Positions 51,370 through 60,619 of a stretch of DNA of 64,000 nt are shown here, piece by piece; positions within the stretch are counted from its first letter, which is position 1, and each line of letters opens with the position of its first letter. The translations under genes were made by a program, and so were the position numbers. The notes beneath the pieces are model-generated. The model worked only from the letters and a program-made list of their open reading frames with translations, did no database searches and had not been told where the DNA came from. Source of the DNA: Tetragenococcus koreensis (GTDB lineage: Bacteria; Bacillota; Bacilli; Lactobacillales; Enterococcaceae); assembly GCF_003795145.1 (NCBI RefSeq), contig NZ_CP027786.1, positions 310,001 through 374,000 of the forward strand. Reading direction: 5' to 3'.

Positions 51370-53832
51370 ATGACAAATACTGAAAAAATTTACGACAAAA
51401 TAAGAAATTTATATGAAGATGGAAGAGAATTTACAGCTTCTGAATTATCAAAACAGATTGGTTTATCTAGAAGTATGACATCAAATTACTTGAATTCACT
51501 TGTTAAAACAAAAAGTTTAAATAAAAAGAATACTCGACCTGTTAAATTTTTGTTGGCACATAAAAAAAGCGCCTTCGATGTAGTTGTTGGAGCACAAGGG
51601 AGCATGGCTACGTTGGTTGAACAGTGTCAAGCTTCTGTAAACTATCCACCAAATGGATTGCCAATTATTTTGCGAGGTAATAGTGGCGTGGGTAAGAGTA
51701 TGTTGGCAAAGCAAACTTATCAATATGCTAAAGAACGTAACGTGTTAAGTCCTGACGCGCCACTTGTTACACTAAACTGTGCAGATTATGCGAATAATCC
51801 AGAGCTGCTTTCTTCCGCGCTTTTTGGTTATGTAAAAGGAGCTTTTACAGGAGCTGATAGAGAGAAAAAAGGGCTACTTGATAGTGCAAATGGTGGGTAT
51901 TTATTTTTAGATGAAGTGCATAATTTGACGCAGGAAAATCAAGAAAAGTTATTTATTTTAATTGATCAGAAGAGATTTCGCCGTCTTGGTGATGATGATA
52001 ACTGGCAAAAAGCAGATGTTCGTTTGATACTTGCTACAACTGAAGACACAAATAGACGTTTATTGGCAACTTTTCGAAGAAGAATACCATTAGAAATTAC
52101 TTTACCAGATTTCATGGATCGTCCAGTACAAGAGCGTTTAGCTTTAATTACTCACTTTTTTCAAGCAGAAGCAAAAAAGATGGAAAAACAAGTTTTTATT
52201 CACCAAGACGAATTAGAAAAGCTGCTGTATGTAGATGTAGGCGGCAATGTTGGTGCAGTGCAAAACAAAGTACAGATTAGTTGTGCACAGGCTTATAATC
52301 AACACGTAAATGACAATTTTATTAAAATCGGCGAGGCAGAAAACGATGATAAGTTCATTCAAATTTCTTCAAATAGTAGCGACGAACTAATCGAAGATGG
52401 CAGTTATAAATTTGAAAAAATATTAAAAGAAAATTTTGAGAATAAAACCTTTCAAGAAGTATGCAATAATATTCTTCCTTTTTTGAATCAATTAAAAAAA
52501 GGAAGAAATAGAGAGGAAGAACTATTTTCAACTGGTGAACGTTTCATTTATTCAAGATTGCTAGCAAATCAAAATAAATTAGATCGTTTTGGTAAGAATA
52601 TTACACAAAAGCACTTAAAAGAGATAGCTATTTTATTTAATGTAGGGCAAAATTCCTCTTCTTTAAGTATACAATCTATTGATAATAAGGAAGATGCGAA
52701 GTATTTCAACATGGCGCAAACTATTATTAATCAAGTTCATCAGAAAATAAGGGATTCGTTATTACTGTATATGATAACTGCATATTTAAAAAATGAGTTG
52801 CCTATAAAAATTAGAAAGAACGCAATCATTTTAATGCATGGGAAACAGTCTGCTTCAAGCTTATCCAGCGAAGCTAATAATTTGATCGGAGACTATGTAT
52901 TTGAAGCCTTTGATATGCCAATTCAGGTAGAGACAAAAGAAATTGTCCATAGGGTAAACGAGTATGTTACAAATATCGATACAAGAGAGGGTCTAATCCT
53001 TTTAGTTGACATGGGATCACTTGAAAAAATGTATGAAGAGATCAAAGACAATGTTACTGGTGATCTGCTTATTGTTAATAACGTATCAACTTCACTTGCA
53101 TTAAACATTGGTTTTGCATTATTACAAAATAAATCAATGGATTATTTTACAGAATTGGATTATCAACAATTTAATGTGAAACCGCAATTTTTTGAAGGAA
53201 TCTCACAATCGCAAAATATCGTTATTTCTTGTATGTCTGGGGAAGGTATCGCACAAAAAATCAAAGAGATTTTCGAAGATACAAAAACTAAAGTCCCTAT
53301 TGAAATTATTGTTCTTGATTTTGAAGAACTTGAAAAAATTGCAGCTAAAAAAAGCTATACTTCATTTAAAAATACTTTCGCTATCATTAGTACATCCCCC
53401 ATTACAATTCCTGGAGTGAAGTGTATTAACATTGAAGATTTAGTCAACGGAAGTTACAGCCTTGATTTTTTGGAGACAATTTATAGTTCAGAACAGATTC
53501 GGAAACAAACCAACGAAATTATTAAGTTATTTACCATTGAAGGAGCTAGTTTAAGACTTAAGTTTTTAAATCCTGATATGGTCATCAATGAAATTGAGCA
53601 GATTATTACATCATTAGAACAGCGTTACCAAGTAACTTTTAAAAACTTTGTCCGAGTTAACCTGTTTTTGCATCTTTCTTCTATGATTGAGCGATTGTTG
53701 ATAGGAGACGCAGTTGAGGAGATGGAACAATCTATAAGTACAGAACTTGCTAACTTTATTGAGGTGACACAAGATATTTTCAGCTCTATTTATAAAAAAT
53801 ATAATATTATAACTCAAGTTTCGCACATGTAA
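51370..53832 (+). CDS. LevR-like sigma-54-interacting PTS regulator, 3' end altered by IS4
   Basis: 820 residues. N-terminal HTH (1-60); AAA+ sigma-54 activator domain with Walker A RGNSGVGKS near 103, GAFTGAD near 156 and YLFLDEVHN; PRD-like region (about 350-450); EIIA-Man-like domain with LMHGKQSASS (His near 491); EIIB-like Cys in ISCMSGEGIAQKI; C-terminal PRD2 with LFLHLSSMIERLL. Such proteins open sigma-54 promoters when their PTS is active. The last seven codons (TQVSHM and stop) come from the IS left end. Without the IS the frame would read ATA TAA and stop at about 815 residues, so function is probably kept. Confidence 0.88.
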   Translation: MTNTEKIYDKIRNLYEDGREFTASELSKQIGLSRSMTSNYLNSLVKTKSLNKKNTRPVKFLLAHKKSAFDVVVGAQGSMATLVEQCQASVNYPPNGLPIILRGNSGVGKSMLAKQTYQYAKERNVLSPDAPLVTLNCADYANNPELLSSALFGYVKGAFTGADREKKGLLDSANGGYLFLDEVHNLTQENQEKLFILIDQKRFRRLGDDDNWQKADVRLILATTEDTNRRLLATFRRRIPLEITLPDFMDRPVQERLALITHFFQAEAKKMEKQVFIHQDELEKLLYVDVGGNVGAVQNKVQISCAQAYNQHVNDNFIKIGEAENDDKFIQISSNSSDELIEDGSYKFEKILKENFENKTFQEVCNNILPFLNQLKKGRNREEELFSTGERFIYSRLLANQNKLDRFGKNITQKHLKEIAILFNVGQNSSSLSIQSIDNKEDAKYFNMAQTIINQVHQKIRDSLLLYMITAYLKNELPIKIRKNAIILMHGKQSASSLSSEANNLIGDYVFEAFDMPIQVETKEIVHRVNEYVTNIDTREGLILLVDMGSLEKMYEEIKDNVTGDLLIVNNVSTSLALNIGFALLQNKSMDYFTELDYQQFNVKPQFFEGISQSQNIVISCMSGEGIAQKIKEIFEDTKTKVPIEIIVLDFEELEKIAAKKSYTSFKNTFAIISTSPITIPGVKCINIEDLVNGSYSLDFLETIYSSEQIRKQTNEIIKLFTIEGASLRLKFLNPDMVINEIEQIITSLEQRYQVTFKNFVRVNLFLHLSSMIERLLIGDAVEEMEQSISTELANFIEVTQDIFSSIYKKYNIITQVSHM

Positions 53833-55333
53833 AATGATATTAAACAACGGTCTTATCAACTCTTAGGTCGAAAAAAGTCCTGATATTGACTGCCTACCTT
53901 TTTATACAAAAAGAACTCCTTTTGTTTTATAATTGATTTAACCACAAACCAAAAACAAAGGAGTTCTTGCCTTTATGGTACACTTAAAAGCTATTAAAAA
54001 TCAATTACCGAATGAAATAAAAGCCCTTTTTTCTGAATTAAAAGTCACGCAATTTTTAAAACAAGCCCATATGGAAAAGCAAAAAGGGTATTCGGTGGCT
54101 ATTCTATTCACTTTTCTCTTTAGCCTCGTCTTTAAAGGAAAATCCTTAAACCAAGTTCTCAGTGGGCGGGAAAGCGACCAATACATGAAAAAAGATACCG
54201 TGTATCGATGGATGAACAATCCCCATAACAACTGGCGTCTGTTTTTACTTCGGTTTAGTGCGTCTGTCATCGAAAAGCTCCATTCTTTAACGGATACGAA
54301 AACCCATATTCGGACGTTGATCTTGGATGATTCGACGTTTTATCGTAATCGAAGCCAAGAGGTACCAGGCTTAGCTCGTCTTTGGGATCATGCGCTCAAA
54401 CAAGGATACAAAGGGTATCGTATGCTTACTTTAGGGTTCTCCGATGGCTATTCTTTCATTCCGATTGATTTCGGGTTACTATCCGGTAAGAAAAAAGTGA
54501 ACCAAACCATAGCAGAAAAAGATCAACGAACCGTAGGAGCCAAACGATTCAACGAATCAAGTCGTAAAATGCCCGAAGTGGCACTTGAGATGGTTCAACG
54601 CGCCTTGAACCAAGGGATTTACGCCACCCATGTGTTGATGGATAAATGGTTTACTTCCCCTAAAATGATAGACCAATTACACGATATGGGGATTCACACC
54701 ATTGGGATGGTGAAAAATGGAAAAACCAAATACCTTTTTCATCAACGTTTATACAAGCTGGAAGAACTTTATGCCAAATCTACGAAAGAATATACACAAG
54801 AAGCGATTATTTCCTCGATTGTGGTGAAACCAAGCTCCGGCAAAAATCCCGTGAAAATCGTTTTTGTCAAAAATCACAATAAGAAAAGTGCTTGGTTGGC
54901 GATTATGACCGATGATCTGGATTTATCTTCCCAAGAAATGGTCAAAACATACTCGGCGAGATGGGACATCGAGACATTTTTTAAGGCATCGAAATCATTG
55001 CTTCATCTGACTAAAGAAACACAAACGCGACATTATCAAGCCTTAATTTGTCACACCACCATTGTGTTCACACGGTATATTTTATTAAGCTGGCAGCAGC
55101 GCTGTGCCAATGATGAGCGGACCTTAGGTGGCTTATTTTATGAACTGGGCGATCAAATAAAAGAACTCGATTGGTCCGCTGCTCTTATCGAATTAGTACA
55201 TATTATTCAAGCGGTAAGCGAAGAATCAGGAAGCCAATTACAAGATTTTATTACAAGTCAACTCCAACACTGGGTGGATACTCTGCCCCGTTATATCAAG
55301 GCTTATCTCCCAGATTTGGTGTGCGAAACTTGA
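53813..55333 (+). mobile_element. Complete IS4-family insertion sequence
   Basis: A 1521-bp element. Left end CTCAAGTTTCGCACA, right end TGTGCGAAACTTGA. A 7-bp target duplication ATTATAA flanks it at 53806-53812 and 55334-55340. The transposase stop TGA forms the last three bases. It inserted in the last codons of the LevR-like gene. A second copy in the same direction ends at 379. Confidence 0.92.
53975..55333 (+). CDS. IS4-family transposase
   Basis: 452 residues. DDE residues: Asp in TLILDDSTFYRN (near 118), Asp in HVLMDKWFTSPKM (near 224), and the IS4 signature YSARWDIETFFKASKS with the catalytic Glu near 333. The N-terminal helical region and the C-terminal tail are complete, so the element is potentially active. 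An AAGGAG ribosome site lies before the ATG. The untranslated left end is about 160 bases. Confidence 0.94.
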   Translation: MVHLKAIKNQLPNEIKALFSELKVTQFLKQAHMEKQKGYSVAILFTFLFSLVFKGKSLNQVLSGRESDQYMKKDTVYRWMNNPHNNWRLFLLRFSASVIEKLHSLTDTKTHIRTLILDDSTFYRNRSQEVPGLARLWDHALKQGYKGYRMLTLGFSDGYSFIPIDFGLLSGKKKVNQTIAEKDQRTVGAKRFNESSRKMPEVALEMVQRALNQGIYATHVLMDKWFTSPKMIDQLHDMGIHTIGMVKNGKTKYLFHQRLYKLEELYAKSTKEYTQEAIISSIVVKPSSGKNPVKIVFVKNHNKKSAWLAIMTDDLDLSSQEMVKTYSARWDIETFFKASKSLLHLTKETQTRHYQALICHTTIVFTRYILLSWQQRCANDERTLGGLFYELGDQIKELDWSAALIELVHIIQAVSEESGSQLQDFITSQLQHWVDTLPRYIKAYLPDLVCET

Positions 55334-55427
55334 ATTATAATATAAACATAAACACGAATTTTAAATAATTACGATTCCATTTATATTATAATAAAATTTG
55401 TGAAATGAAAAACAAAAAGGTGGTTTT

Positions 55428-56294
55428 ATGGGGAATATTTTATTAGGTCTAGTGCCTGCATTAATGTGGGGGCTTCAACCTCTTGTTATGCAAAAAATTG
55501 GTGGAAAAGCAACGAATCAACAGATGGGGATGTCTATGGGAACGCTCCTGTTTTCAGTTGGCGTGTTACTTTTTCATCAGCCTACTGAATGGAGTGCGAA
55601 TTTAATTATTGCCTCTTTGTTATGCGGGATCTTTTGGTCATTTGGCCAAATTAACCAAATAAAAAGTTTCCATATTATTGGCGTTTCACGCGCGATGCCA
55701 ATTTCAACGGGAACCCAACTGTTAGGAACTACTTTAGTTGGTGTCCTTTATTTCCGTGAATGGACACAAGCGATGCAGTTTGTATTAGGGATTAGTGCAT
55801 TAGTTCTTATCGTTGCAGGGGTTGCATTTACTGCTTTTCAAGAAAAAGAAGAAAAAATTGGTTCTGAAATTAATATGAAAAGAGGCATGACCATATTAAT
55901 TGTTTCCTCCGCTGGTTTTGTACTTTATGCTGTTATTCCTCGAATAGCGGATATTAATGGCTGGGATGCTGTTTTTCCACAAGCAATTGGGATGTTTATC
56001 GGATCGATATTGTTTTGCTCTTTTGAAAAACGACCGGAGATTTTTGGTAGGAAATCTTTCCAAAATATCTTAACTGGACTTTTTTTTGCCGTTGCTAACG
56101 TTACAATTATGCTTTCAAATGAAGCTAATGGCGTAGCATTAGGTTTTACCCTTTCGCAAATGAATGTGGTAGTTTCTACAGTAGGCGGGCTCGTCGTTCT
56201 TCATGAAACGAAAACCTCTAAAGAACTTAAATATACACTGGGGGGATTGATCCTAGTGCTGGCCGGAGGAATTTTGATCGGAATGACCAAGTAA
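55428..56294 (+). CDS. GRP-family sugar uptake protein (GlcU/RbsU type)
   Basis: 288 residues with about ten membrane helices in the DMT fold: GLVPALMWGLQPLVMQKIGG at the N-terminus, MGTLLFSVGVLL, FWSFGQINQIKSF, AMPISTGTQLLGTTLVGVL, LSQMNVVVSTVGG and a final GGLILVLAGGILIGMTK. This family moves glucose or ribose by proton symport, without phosphorylation. Its start has AAAGGTGG upstream. The IS4 element ends 95 bases upstream and may have disturbed its promoter. Downstream genes suggest a deoxy- or pentose-type substrate. Confidence 0.9.
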   Translation: MGNILLGLVPALMWGLQPLVMQKIGGKATNQQMGMSMGTLLFSVGVLLFHQPTEWSANLIIASLLCGIFWSFGQINQIKSFHIIGVSRAMPISTGTQLLGTTLVGVLYFREWTQAMQFVLGISALVLIVAGVAFTAFQEKEEKIGSEINMKRGMTILIVSSAGFVLYAVIPRIADINGWDAVFPQAIGMFIGSILFCSFEKRPEIFGRKSFQNILTGLFFAVANVTIMLSNEANGVALGFTLSQMNVVVSTVGGLVVLHETKTSKELKYTLGGLILVLAGGILIGMTK

Positions 56295-56552
56295 AGAATA
56301 TAGCTGTCGGAGGAACATTTCAAAAGAACGAATAAATCAAAAGTTGGTAGGGAGGCACCTGCCCATCTAAGACTATAAAAGAGCATGATATATCATTTTT
56401 TTATGCACTTCACCAATTTACTTAATATACTTTTAAACGGTAAATACTTATACTAAGATTAGTTGGACGTTAAATCGATTTAGCCGTTTAGTGACACATA
56501 TAAAATGGTTAGATAAATATAAATCTGAATAAAAAGTTAGGGAGGAATTTAA
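56295..56552. other. Intergenic region with a palindromic hairpin
   Basis: Near 56379 the palindrome ATGATATATCAT is followed by a T-run and may be a weak terminator of the transporter. AT-rich promoter-like sequence follows. Nothing else stands out. Confidence 0.4.
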
Positions 56553-57566
56553 ATGAGTGATAATAAAATTCAAGTAGGGGTTATTGGATGTGGGGCAATC
56601 GGAAGAGAACATATCGAAAGACTAACAAACGTCGTTCCAGAGACGGAAGTCGTTGCAGTGTACGATTACGTTAGAGAGCCCGCTGAAACAGCAGCTAAGC
56701 AATATGGGGCGACAGTCTACGATAGCGGTGAAGCTTTGATTCGCAGCGATGAAGTAGATGCTATTTTAGTAGCTTCCACAGATGATACACATGCTGATTA
56801 TGTAATGGAAGCTTTGAAACAAAATAAATATGTATTTTGTGAAAAACCGTTAGCGTTAACTGCAAAAGAATGTGAGAAAATGATAGAAATCGAAACAAAA
56901 CAAGGACATCGTTTACTTCAAATGGGCTTTAATCGTCGTTTTGATAAAGGATATGTCGAAATGAAGGAAGCTATTGATAACAGTGAGATCGGTGAACCAT
57001 TGATGATTCATAGTGCTCATCGTAATATTTCGCAATCGCCTGGATTTGAAACAGATTATGCAATTACACGTGTTGCTATACACGAAATTGATATTAGCCG
57101 TTGGTTATTAGACGAAGAATATGACGAAGTACAAGTGCTTAAAGTAAAACAAAGCAACCATACTGCTGGAGATTGGCTAAACCCGCAATTGGTAATGTTT
57201 AAAACACTCTCAGGTCAACGAGTGGATGTAGAAGTGCAAACTGACGGTGCTTATGCCTATGACATACGCTGTCAAGTTGTTGGAGAAAGCGGTACATTAG
57301 ACCTACCTGATCCAGCTACTGTAGTTAAAAGAAATAACCAAAGCGTTTCAAATGATTTACCATCCACTTGGGCAGGACGATTTGGTAAATCATATGATGA
57401 TGAGTTTCTTGGCTGGGCCAAAGGAATTTTAAATGATAATATTGTTGGTGCAAGTACTTGGGACGGTTATGCAGCTTGTGTTACTACCGATGCACTGATT
57501 AAATCAAGACAAACCGGAAACCCTGAAAAAGTAGTGATGATCGAACAACCGGACATCTATAAATAA
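56553..57566 (+). CDS. Gfo/Idh/MocA-family dehydrogenase (inositol 2-dehydrogenase-like)
   Basis: 337 residues. NAD-binding VGVIGCGAIGREHIERL, then VASTDDTHADYV, the catalytic CEKPLALT (Lys near 96), GFNRRFDKGY and AIHEIDISRWLL with conserved Asp and His. The C-terminal beta sheet and WAGRFGKSYDDEFLGWAKGI end resemble IolG of lactobacilli. It oxidises a cyclitol or sugar at C2 or C3. No other inositol-catabolic gene is present, so the true substrate may be a sugar. GGGAGG precedes the ATG and a terminator follows. Confidence 0.88.
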   Translation: MSDNKIQVGVIGCGAIGREHIERLTNVVPETEVVAVYDYVREPAETAAKQYGATVYDSGEALIRSDEVDAILVASTDDTHADYVMEALKQNKYVFCEKPLALTAKECEKMIEIETKQGHRLLQMGFNRRFDKGYVEMKEAIDNSEIGEPLMIHSAHRNISQSPGFETDYAITRVAIHEIDISRWLLDEEYDEVQVLKVKQSNHTAGDWLNPQLVMFKTLSGQRVDVEVQTDGAYAYDIRCQVVGESGTLDLPDPATVVKRNNQSVSNDLPSTWAGRFGKSYDDEFLGWAKGILNDNIVGASTWDGYAACVTTDALIKSRQTGNPEKVVMIEQPDIYK

Positions 57567-57587
57567 ACACAACTTATCAACAATCAA

Positions 57588-57623
57588 GAGCATTGACTGT
57601 AATAGTTAGTGCTCTTTTTTTTA
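57588..57623 (+). terminator. Terminator after the IolG-like gene
   Basis: AGAGCAT, a 16-base loop, GTGCTCT and an eight-T run. Confidence 0.8.
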
Positions 57624-57716
57624 GTAATTAAACTCAAAAAAATGTAAAATTATTCACCGGGATAACAAAAATCAATGTTATGATGTAACCGTAAACAAAT
57701 ATAAGGAGGAAATAGG

Positions 57717-58412
57717 ATGTCTGTAAATTTAACTGTTGAACAGTTCGCAAATAAAATTGACCACACTTTATTGAAGGCAGATGCGCAAAAAACAGATTTT
57801 GAGAAGCTATGTCAGGAAGCACGAGAATATGGGTTTAAAATGGTGGCTATTAATTCAGCACCTGTTACTTTGTGTAAAAAGTTATTACAAGGTAGTTCGG
57901 TTCATGTTGGTGCAGCAATTGGGTTTCCCTTAGGACAAACAACCATTGAAACAAAGGCTTTTGAAACAAAAGAAGCGATTGAAAATGGCGCTGATGAAAT
58001 CGATTATGTTATTAATATATCGAAGTTAAAAGATGGCGATTTGAATTATATTGAAAAAGAAATGAAGCGGATTGTAGATATCTGTAAAGATAAAGAAATT
58101 CTTTCAAAAGTGATTCTGGAAACTTGCTATTTAACTGATGACGAAAAGAAAAAAATATGCGAGATTGCAAAAGAAGTTCAACCAGATTTTGTCAAAACAA
58201 CGACAGGTTTTGGCTCTGCTGGGGCTACGGTAGCCGATGTCCAATTAATGAAACAAACAGTTGGAGATAAAGTAAAAGTCAAAGCAGCAGGAGGCATCCG
58301 TGATTTGAAAACAGCTAAGGATATGATTGAAGCCGGCGCTGATCGCTTAGGTATGAGTTCAAGTGTCAAAGTAATTGAAGAATATCAAGCCGAAAAAGGA
58401 AGAGTAGAATGA
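57717..58412 (+). CDS. deoC: Deoxyribose-phosphate aldolase
   Basis: 231 residues, usual length. Motifs: KIDHTLLKADAQ, VGAAIGFPLGQTT, GADEIDYVINISKL, KVILETCYLTDDE, the Schiff-base lysine in DFVKTTTGFGSAGAT and the second lysine in VKAAGGIRD. It splits 2-deoxyribose-5-phosphate to glyceraldehyde-3-phosphate and acetaldehyde. AAGGAGG precedes the ATG. Its stop overlaps the start of a zinc dehydrogenase (ATGA), so the two are coupled. The pairing of an aldolase releasing an aldehyde with an alcohol dehydrogenase is suggestive. Confidence 0.93.
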   Translation: MSVNLTVEQFANKIDHTLLKADAQKTDFEKLCQEAREYGFKMVAINSAPVTLCKKLLQGSSVHVGAAIGFPLGQTTIETKAFETKEAIENGADEIDYVINISKLKDGDLNYIEKEMKRIVDICKDKEILSKVILETCYLTDDEKKKICEIAKEVQPDFVKTTTGFGSAGATVADVQLMKQTVGDKVKVKAAGGIRDLKTAKDMIEAGADRLGMSSSVKVIEEYQAEKGRVE

Positions 58413-59452
58413 AGACAGTACGGCTTTATGGGAAAGAAAAAATACAGTTGGATGATGTAGAAAAACCGCTAATAAATGAAAATGAACTATTATTAAAAGT
58501 GAAAGCGGCTTCTCTTTGTGGCACCGATGTGCGCATGTATAAAAATGGTTATTCAGGCGTTGATGAGAATTCTCCCTTAACATTAGGTCATGAAGTTTCA
58601 GGAGTTATTGCAGAAGCCGGTTCTAACGTTACGTCTTATAAAGTAGGACAAAGGATTTCCGTTGCACCCAATATAGGCTGTGGTAACTGCGACCAATGTG
58701 TGAGTGGAAACACGCATCTTTGCGCGAATTACCAAGCGTTTGGCATTAATTTACCAGGTGGCTTTGCTGAATATTTAAAGATCCCTGGAGAAGCAATTCA
58801 ACAAGGAAATATTACACTTTTAGCAGATGAAACTTCTTTTGAACAGGCGGCATTAATTGAACCTTTCAGTTGTGTGTTTAATGGACAAGCTATTGCCGCT
58901 GTTTATCCGGGAGATACCGTGTTGATTATCGGTGGAGGTCCTATTGGAATTATGCACGCGATGTTAGCCTTTAGCCAGGGCGCGAGCCAAGTGATTTTAA
59001 ACGACCGTCATGAAGAACGATTGGCAGCGGCAACAAAGATCTTGCCCAAATTAACGGTTTTAACTAGCGAAGACTTAGCTAATAAAATTTCAGGAGAAAC
59101 ACAGGGGCAAGGCGTTAACTTGTGTATTGTAGCGGCTCCTTCGCCAGAAGCACAAATCGAAAGTATGCATTATATGGCAATGAACGGCCGCTTACTTTTC
59201 TTTGGTGGTCTACCAAAAGATCGCGAAAATGTCCCATTAAACACCAATATCTTGCATTATAAACAATTACGGATTTTCGGCTGTACCAGAGCAAGCATAT
59301 CTTCTTATCGCACATCTGAAAAGTTGATTGCTAGTGGGCAAGTTCCAATTGAACGATTAATTACCAATAGATATCCGATAGAAGAATTTAAACAAGCATT
59401 GGAGAATGCTGAAAAATCGGTTGGATTGAAGAATATGATTGTGCTTAATTGA
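58409..59452 (+). CDS. Zinc-dependent dehydrogenase, MDR family
   Basis: 347 residues. Catalytic zinc: AASLCGTDVRMYKNG and LGHEVSGVI. Structural zinc cysteines: GCGNCDQCVSGNTHLC. NAD is bound at VLIIGGGPIGIMHAM near residue 170, and GRLLFFGGLPKD follows. It is of the sorbitol/threonine dehydrogenase type. The gene is translationally coupled to deoC, so it may reduce or oxidise a related polyol or aldehyde. A hairpin-repeat array follows its stop. Confidence 0.9.
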   Translation: MKTVRLYGKEKIQLDDVEKPLINENELLLKVKAASLCGTDVRMYKNGYSGVDENSPLTLGHEVSGVIAEAGSNVTSYKVGQRISVAPNIGCGNCDQCVSGNTHLCANYQAFGINLPGGFAEYLKIPGEAIQQGNITLLADETSFEQAALIEPFSCVFNGQAIAAVYPGDTVLIIGGGPIGIMHAMLAFSQGASQVILNDRHEERLAAATKILPKLTVLTSEDLANKISGETQGQGVNLCIVAAPSPEAQIESMHYMAMNGRLLFFGGLPKDRENVPLNTNILHYKQLRIFGCTRASISSYRTSEKLIASGQVPIERLITNRYPIEEFKQALENAEKSVGLKNMIVLN

Positions 59453-59466
59453 AAGACAATAGGACA

Positions 59467-59735
59467 CGGAGAAAGAAATGACAAACTATTCTCCGAAAAC
59501 AAAATCATGGATAACGAAATAAGAAAGGGTTATTCGAAGATGGAATGACGGATAATAGGTTCGAAAAAGTATTATCTGAAATCACTAACAAGTAACGAAA
59601 AACGCTCAAAAATGGCTAAAGACGGATAATGAAACAAATAAAATACTATCCGACTTTGAAATCATGAATAACAAAATAATAAAACATTCTCCGAAAACAA
59701 GATGACAGATAAGAGATCCATGGATTTCTTATCCG
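59467..59735. repeat. Array of about six imperfect hairpin-forming repeats
   Basis: Each unit reads roughly CGGATAA, 12-20 variable bases, TTATCCG plus A-rich spacer. Arms: CGGAGAA/TTCTCCG (59467-59473, 59489-59495); GGATAAC/GTTATTC (59509-59515, 59529-59535); CGGATAATA/TATTATCTG (59549-59557, 59570-59578); CGGATA/TATCCG (59623-59628, 59647-59652); a degenerate TGAAT/ATTC unit (59665-59689); CAGATAAGA/TCTTATCCG (59706-59714, 59727-59735). Loops differ while arms keep pairing. Spacers share AAAACAA and GATGAC-like words. Not CRISPR. Confidence 0.75.
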
Positions 59736-59770
59736 AAAAATAGGAAACGCGTCATCTTTCTATAAGTAAG

Positions 59771-59810
59771 CTCCCATTTTACAATTTAAGTAGAATGGGA
59801 GTTTAATTTT
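59771..59810 (+). terminator. Terminator between the repeat array and the RpiR gene
   Basis: CTCCCATTTT (59771-59780) pairs with AGAATGGGAG (59792-59801), followed by TTTAATTTT. It can end plus-strand transcripts from deoC and the dehydrogenase; the minus-strand side has fewer T residues. Confidence 0.75.
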
Positions 59811-60552
59811 CTCCTACTCTCAACGCATAGGAGTCCAAAAGTACTCGCGCTAAAATAGCCAGTGGTAACCTCGAGCGTACCTCATAATCAGGGAAAAATG
59901 ATCCTTCCGATTTAAACCCTACGAATGGGATTTCGATCAAAGACATCAAACTAGAATGACGATTGGCCGTTATTAAAATTGTCCCAATTTCTAATTTATA
60001 ACAGTTTTTAGCTGCAGTAACGAGTTCTTCTGTCTCCCCATTCAGCGAGATAAAAATAACAATATCGTCCTTGCTTAATTTTTTACTCCTTGTTTTTATA
60101 ATCTCGGGGTCCGCATGTAACTCACAGTATTTTCCCGTTAATTGAAATTTTACCATCATTTCTTCAGCAGTCATTTCTGAAAAACCCCGCGCAAAAATAA
60201 TGATTCGTTTGGCCACTTTAATTCTTTGAATGGCGTCTTCAATATTCCCGATTTCGATCATATTAATGGTTCGAGCTACTTCTTGTTCATTTTTTAAGAT
60301 CGCTGTCCGTATCCCTTGATCGACTTTATCTAAAGCAGAAAAGTTAATATCTTTGTAAGACATTTCTTTTAAATGATGTTTAAAGGCTGTGAAACCTTCA
60401 TAGCCTTTTTTCTTCATGGTGCGAACAATAGTTGCTGTTGAAACATTGGCCAATTCACTTAATTTAACAATGGAATAATTAGGAATCGTTTGTAGATTTT
60501 CTTGAATAAACTCCCAAACATATTGTTCTGAATCGCTTAGTTTGTTATCCAT
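59803..60552 (-). CDS. RpiR-family transcriptional regulator
   Basis: 249 residues: HTH_6 at the N-terminus (LSDSEQYVWEFIQE, KLSELANVSTATIVRTMKKKG) and a SIS domain (IIIFARGFSEMTAEEMMVKF, IVIFISLNGETEELVTAA). It diverges from the kinase-PTS-aldolase genes over a 158-base spacer that carries an 18-bp inverted repeat. It is therefore the likely regulator, responding to a ketose phosphate. A GGAGAG ribosome site precedes the ATG. Confidence 0.88.
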   Translation of the reverse strand: MDNKLSDSEQYVWEFIQENLQTIPNYSIVKLSELANVSTATIVRTMKKKGYEGFTAFKHHLKEMSYKDINFSALDKVDQGIRTAILKNEQEVARTINMIEIGNIEDAIQRIKVAKRIIIFARGFSEMTAEEMMVKFQLTGKYCELHADPEIIKTRSKKLSKDDIVIFISLNGETEELVTAAKNCYKLEIGTILITANRHSSLMSLIEIPFVGFKSEGSFFPDYEVRSRLPLAILARVLLDSYALRVGEN

Positions 60553-60619
60553 TTAAGCTCACTCTCCTCATTGCTCTTATCATAATATGATATTTCCATT
60601 TCGTCTATTGTTATTAGAA

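Noticed and set aside
59467-59735. CRISPR array
   Set aside because: Repeats are imperfect, unit length varies, the loops lie inside the repeat, and no cas gene is present.
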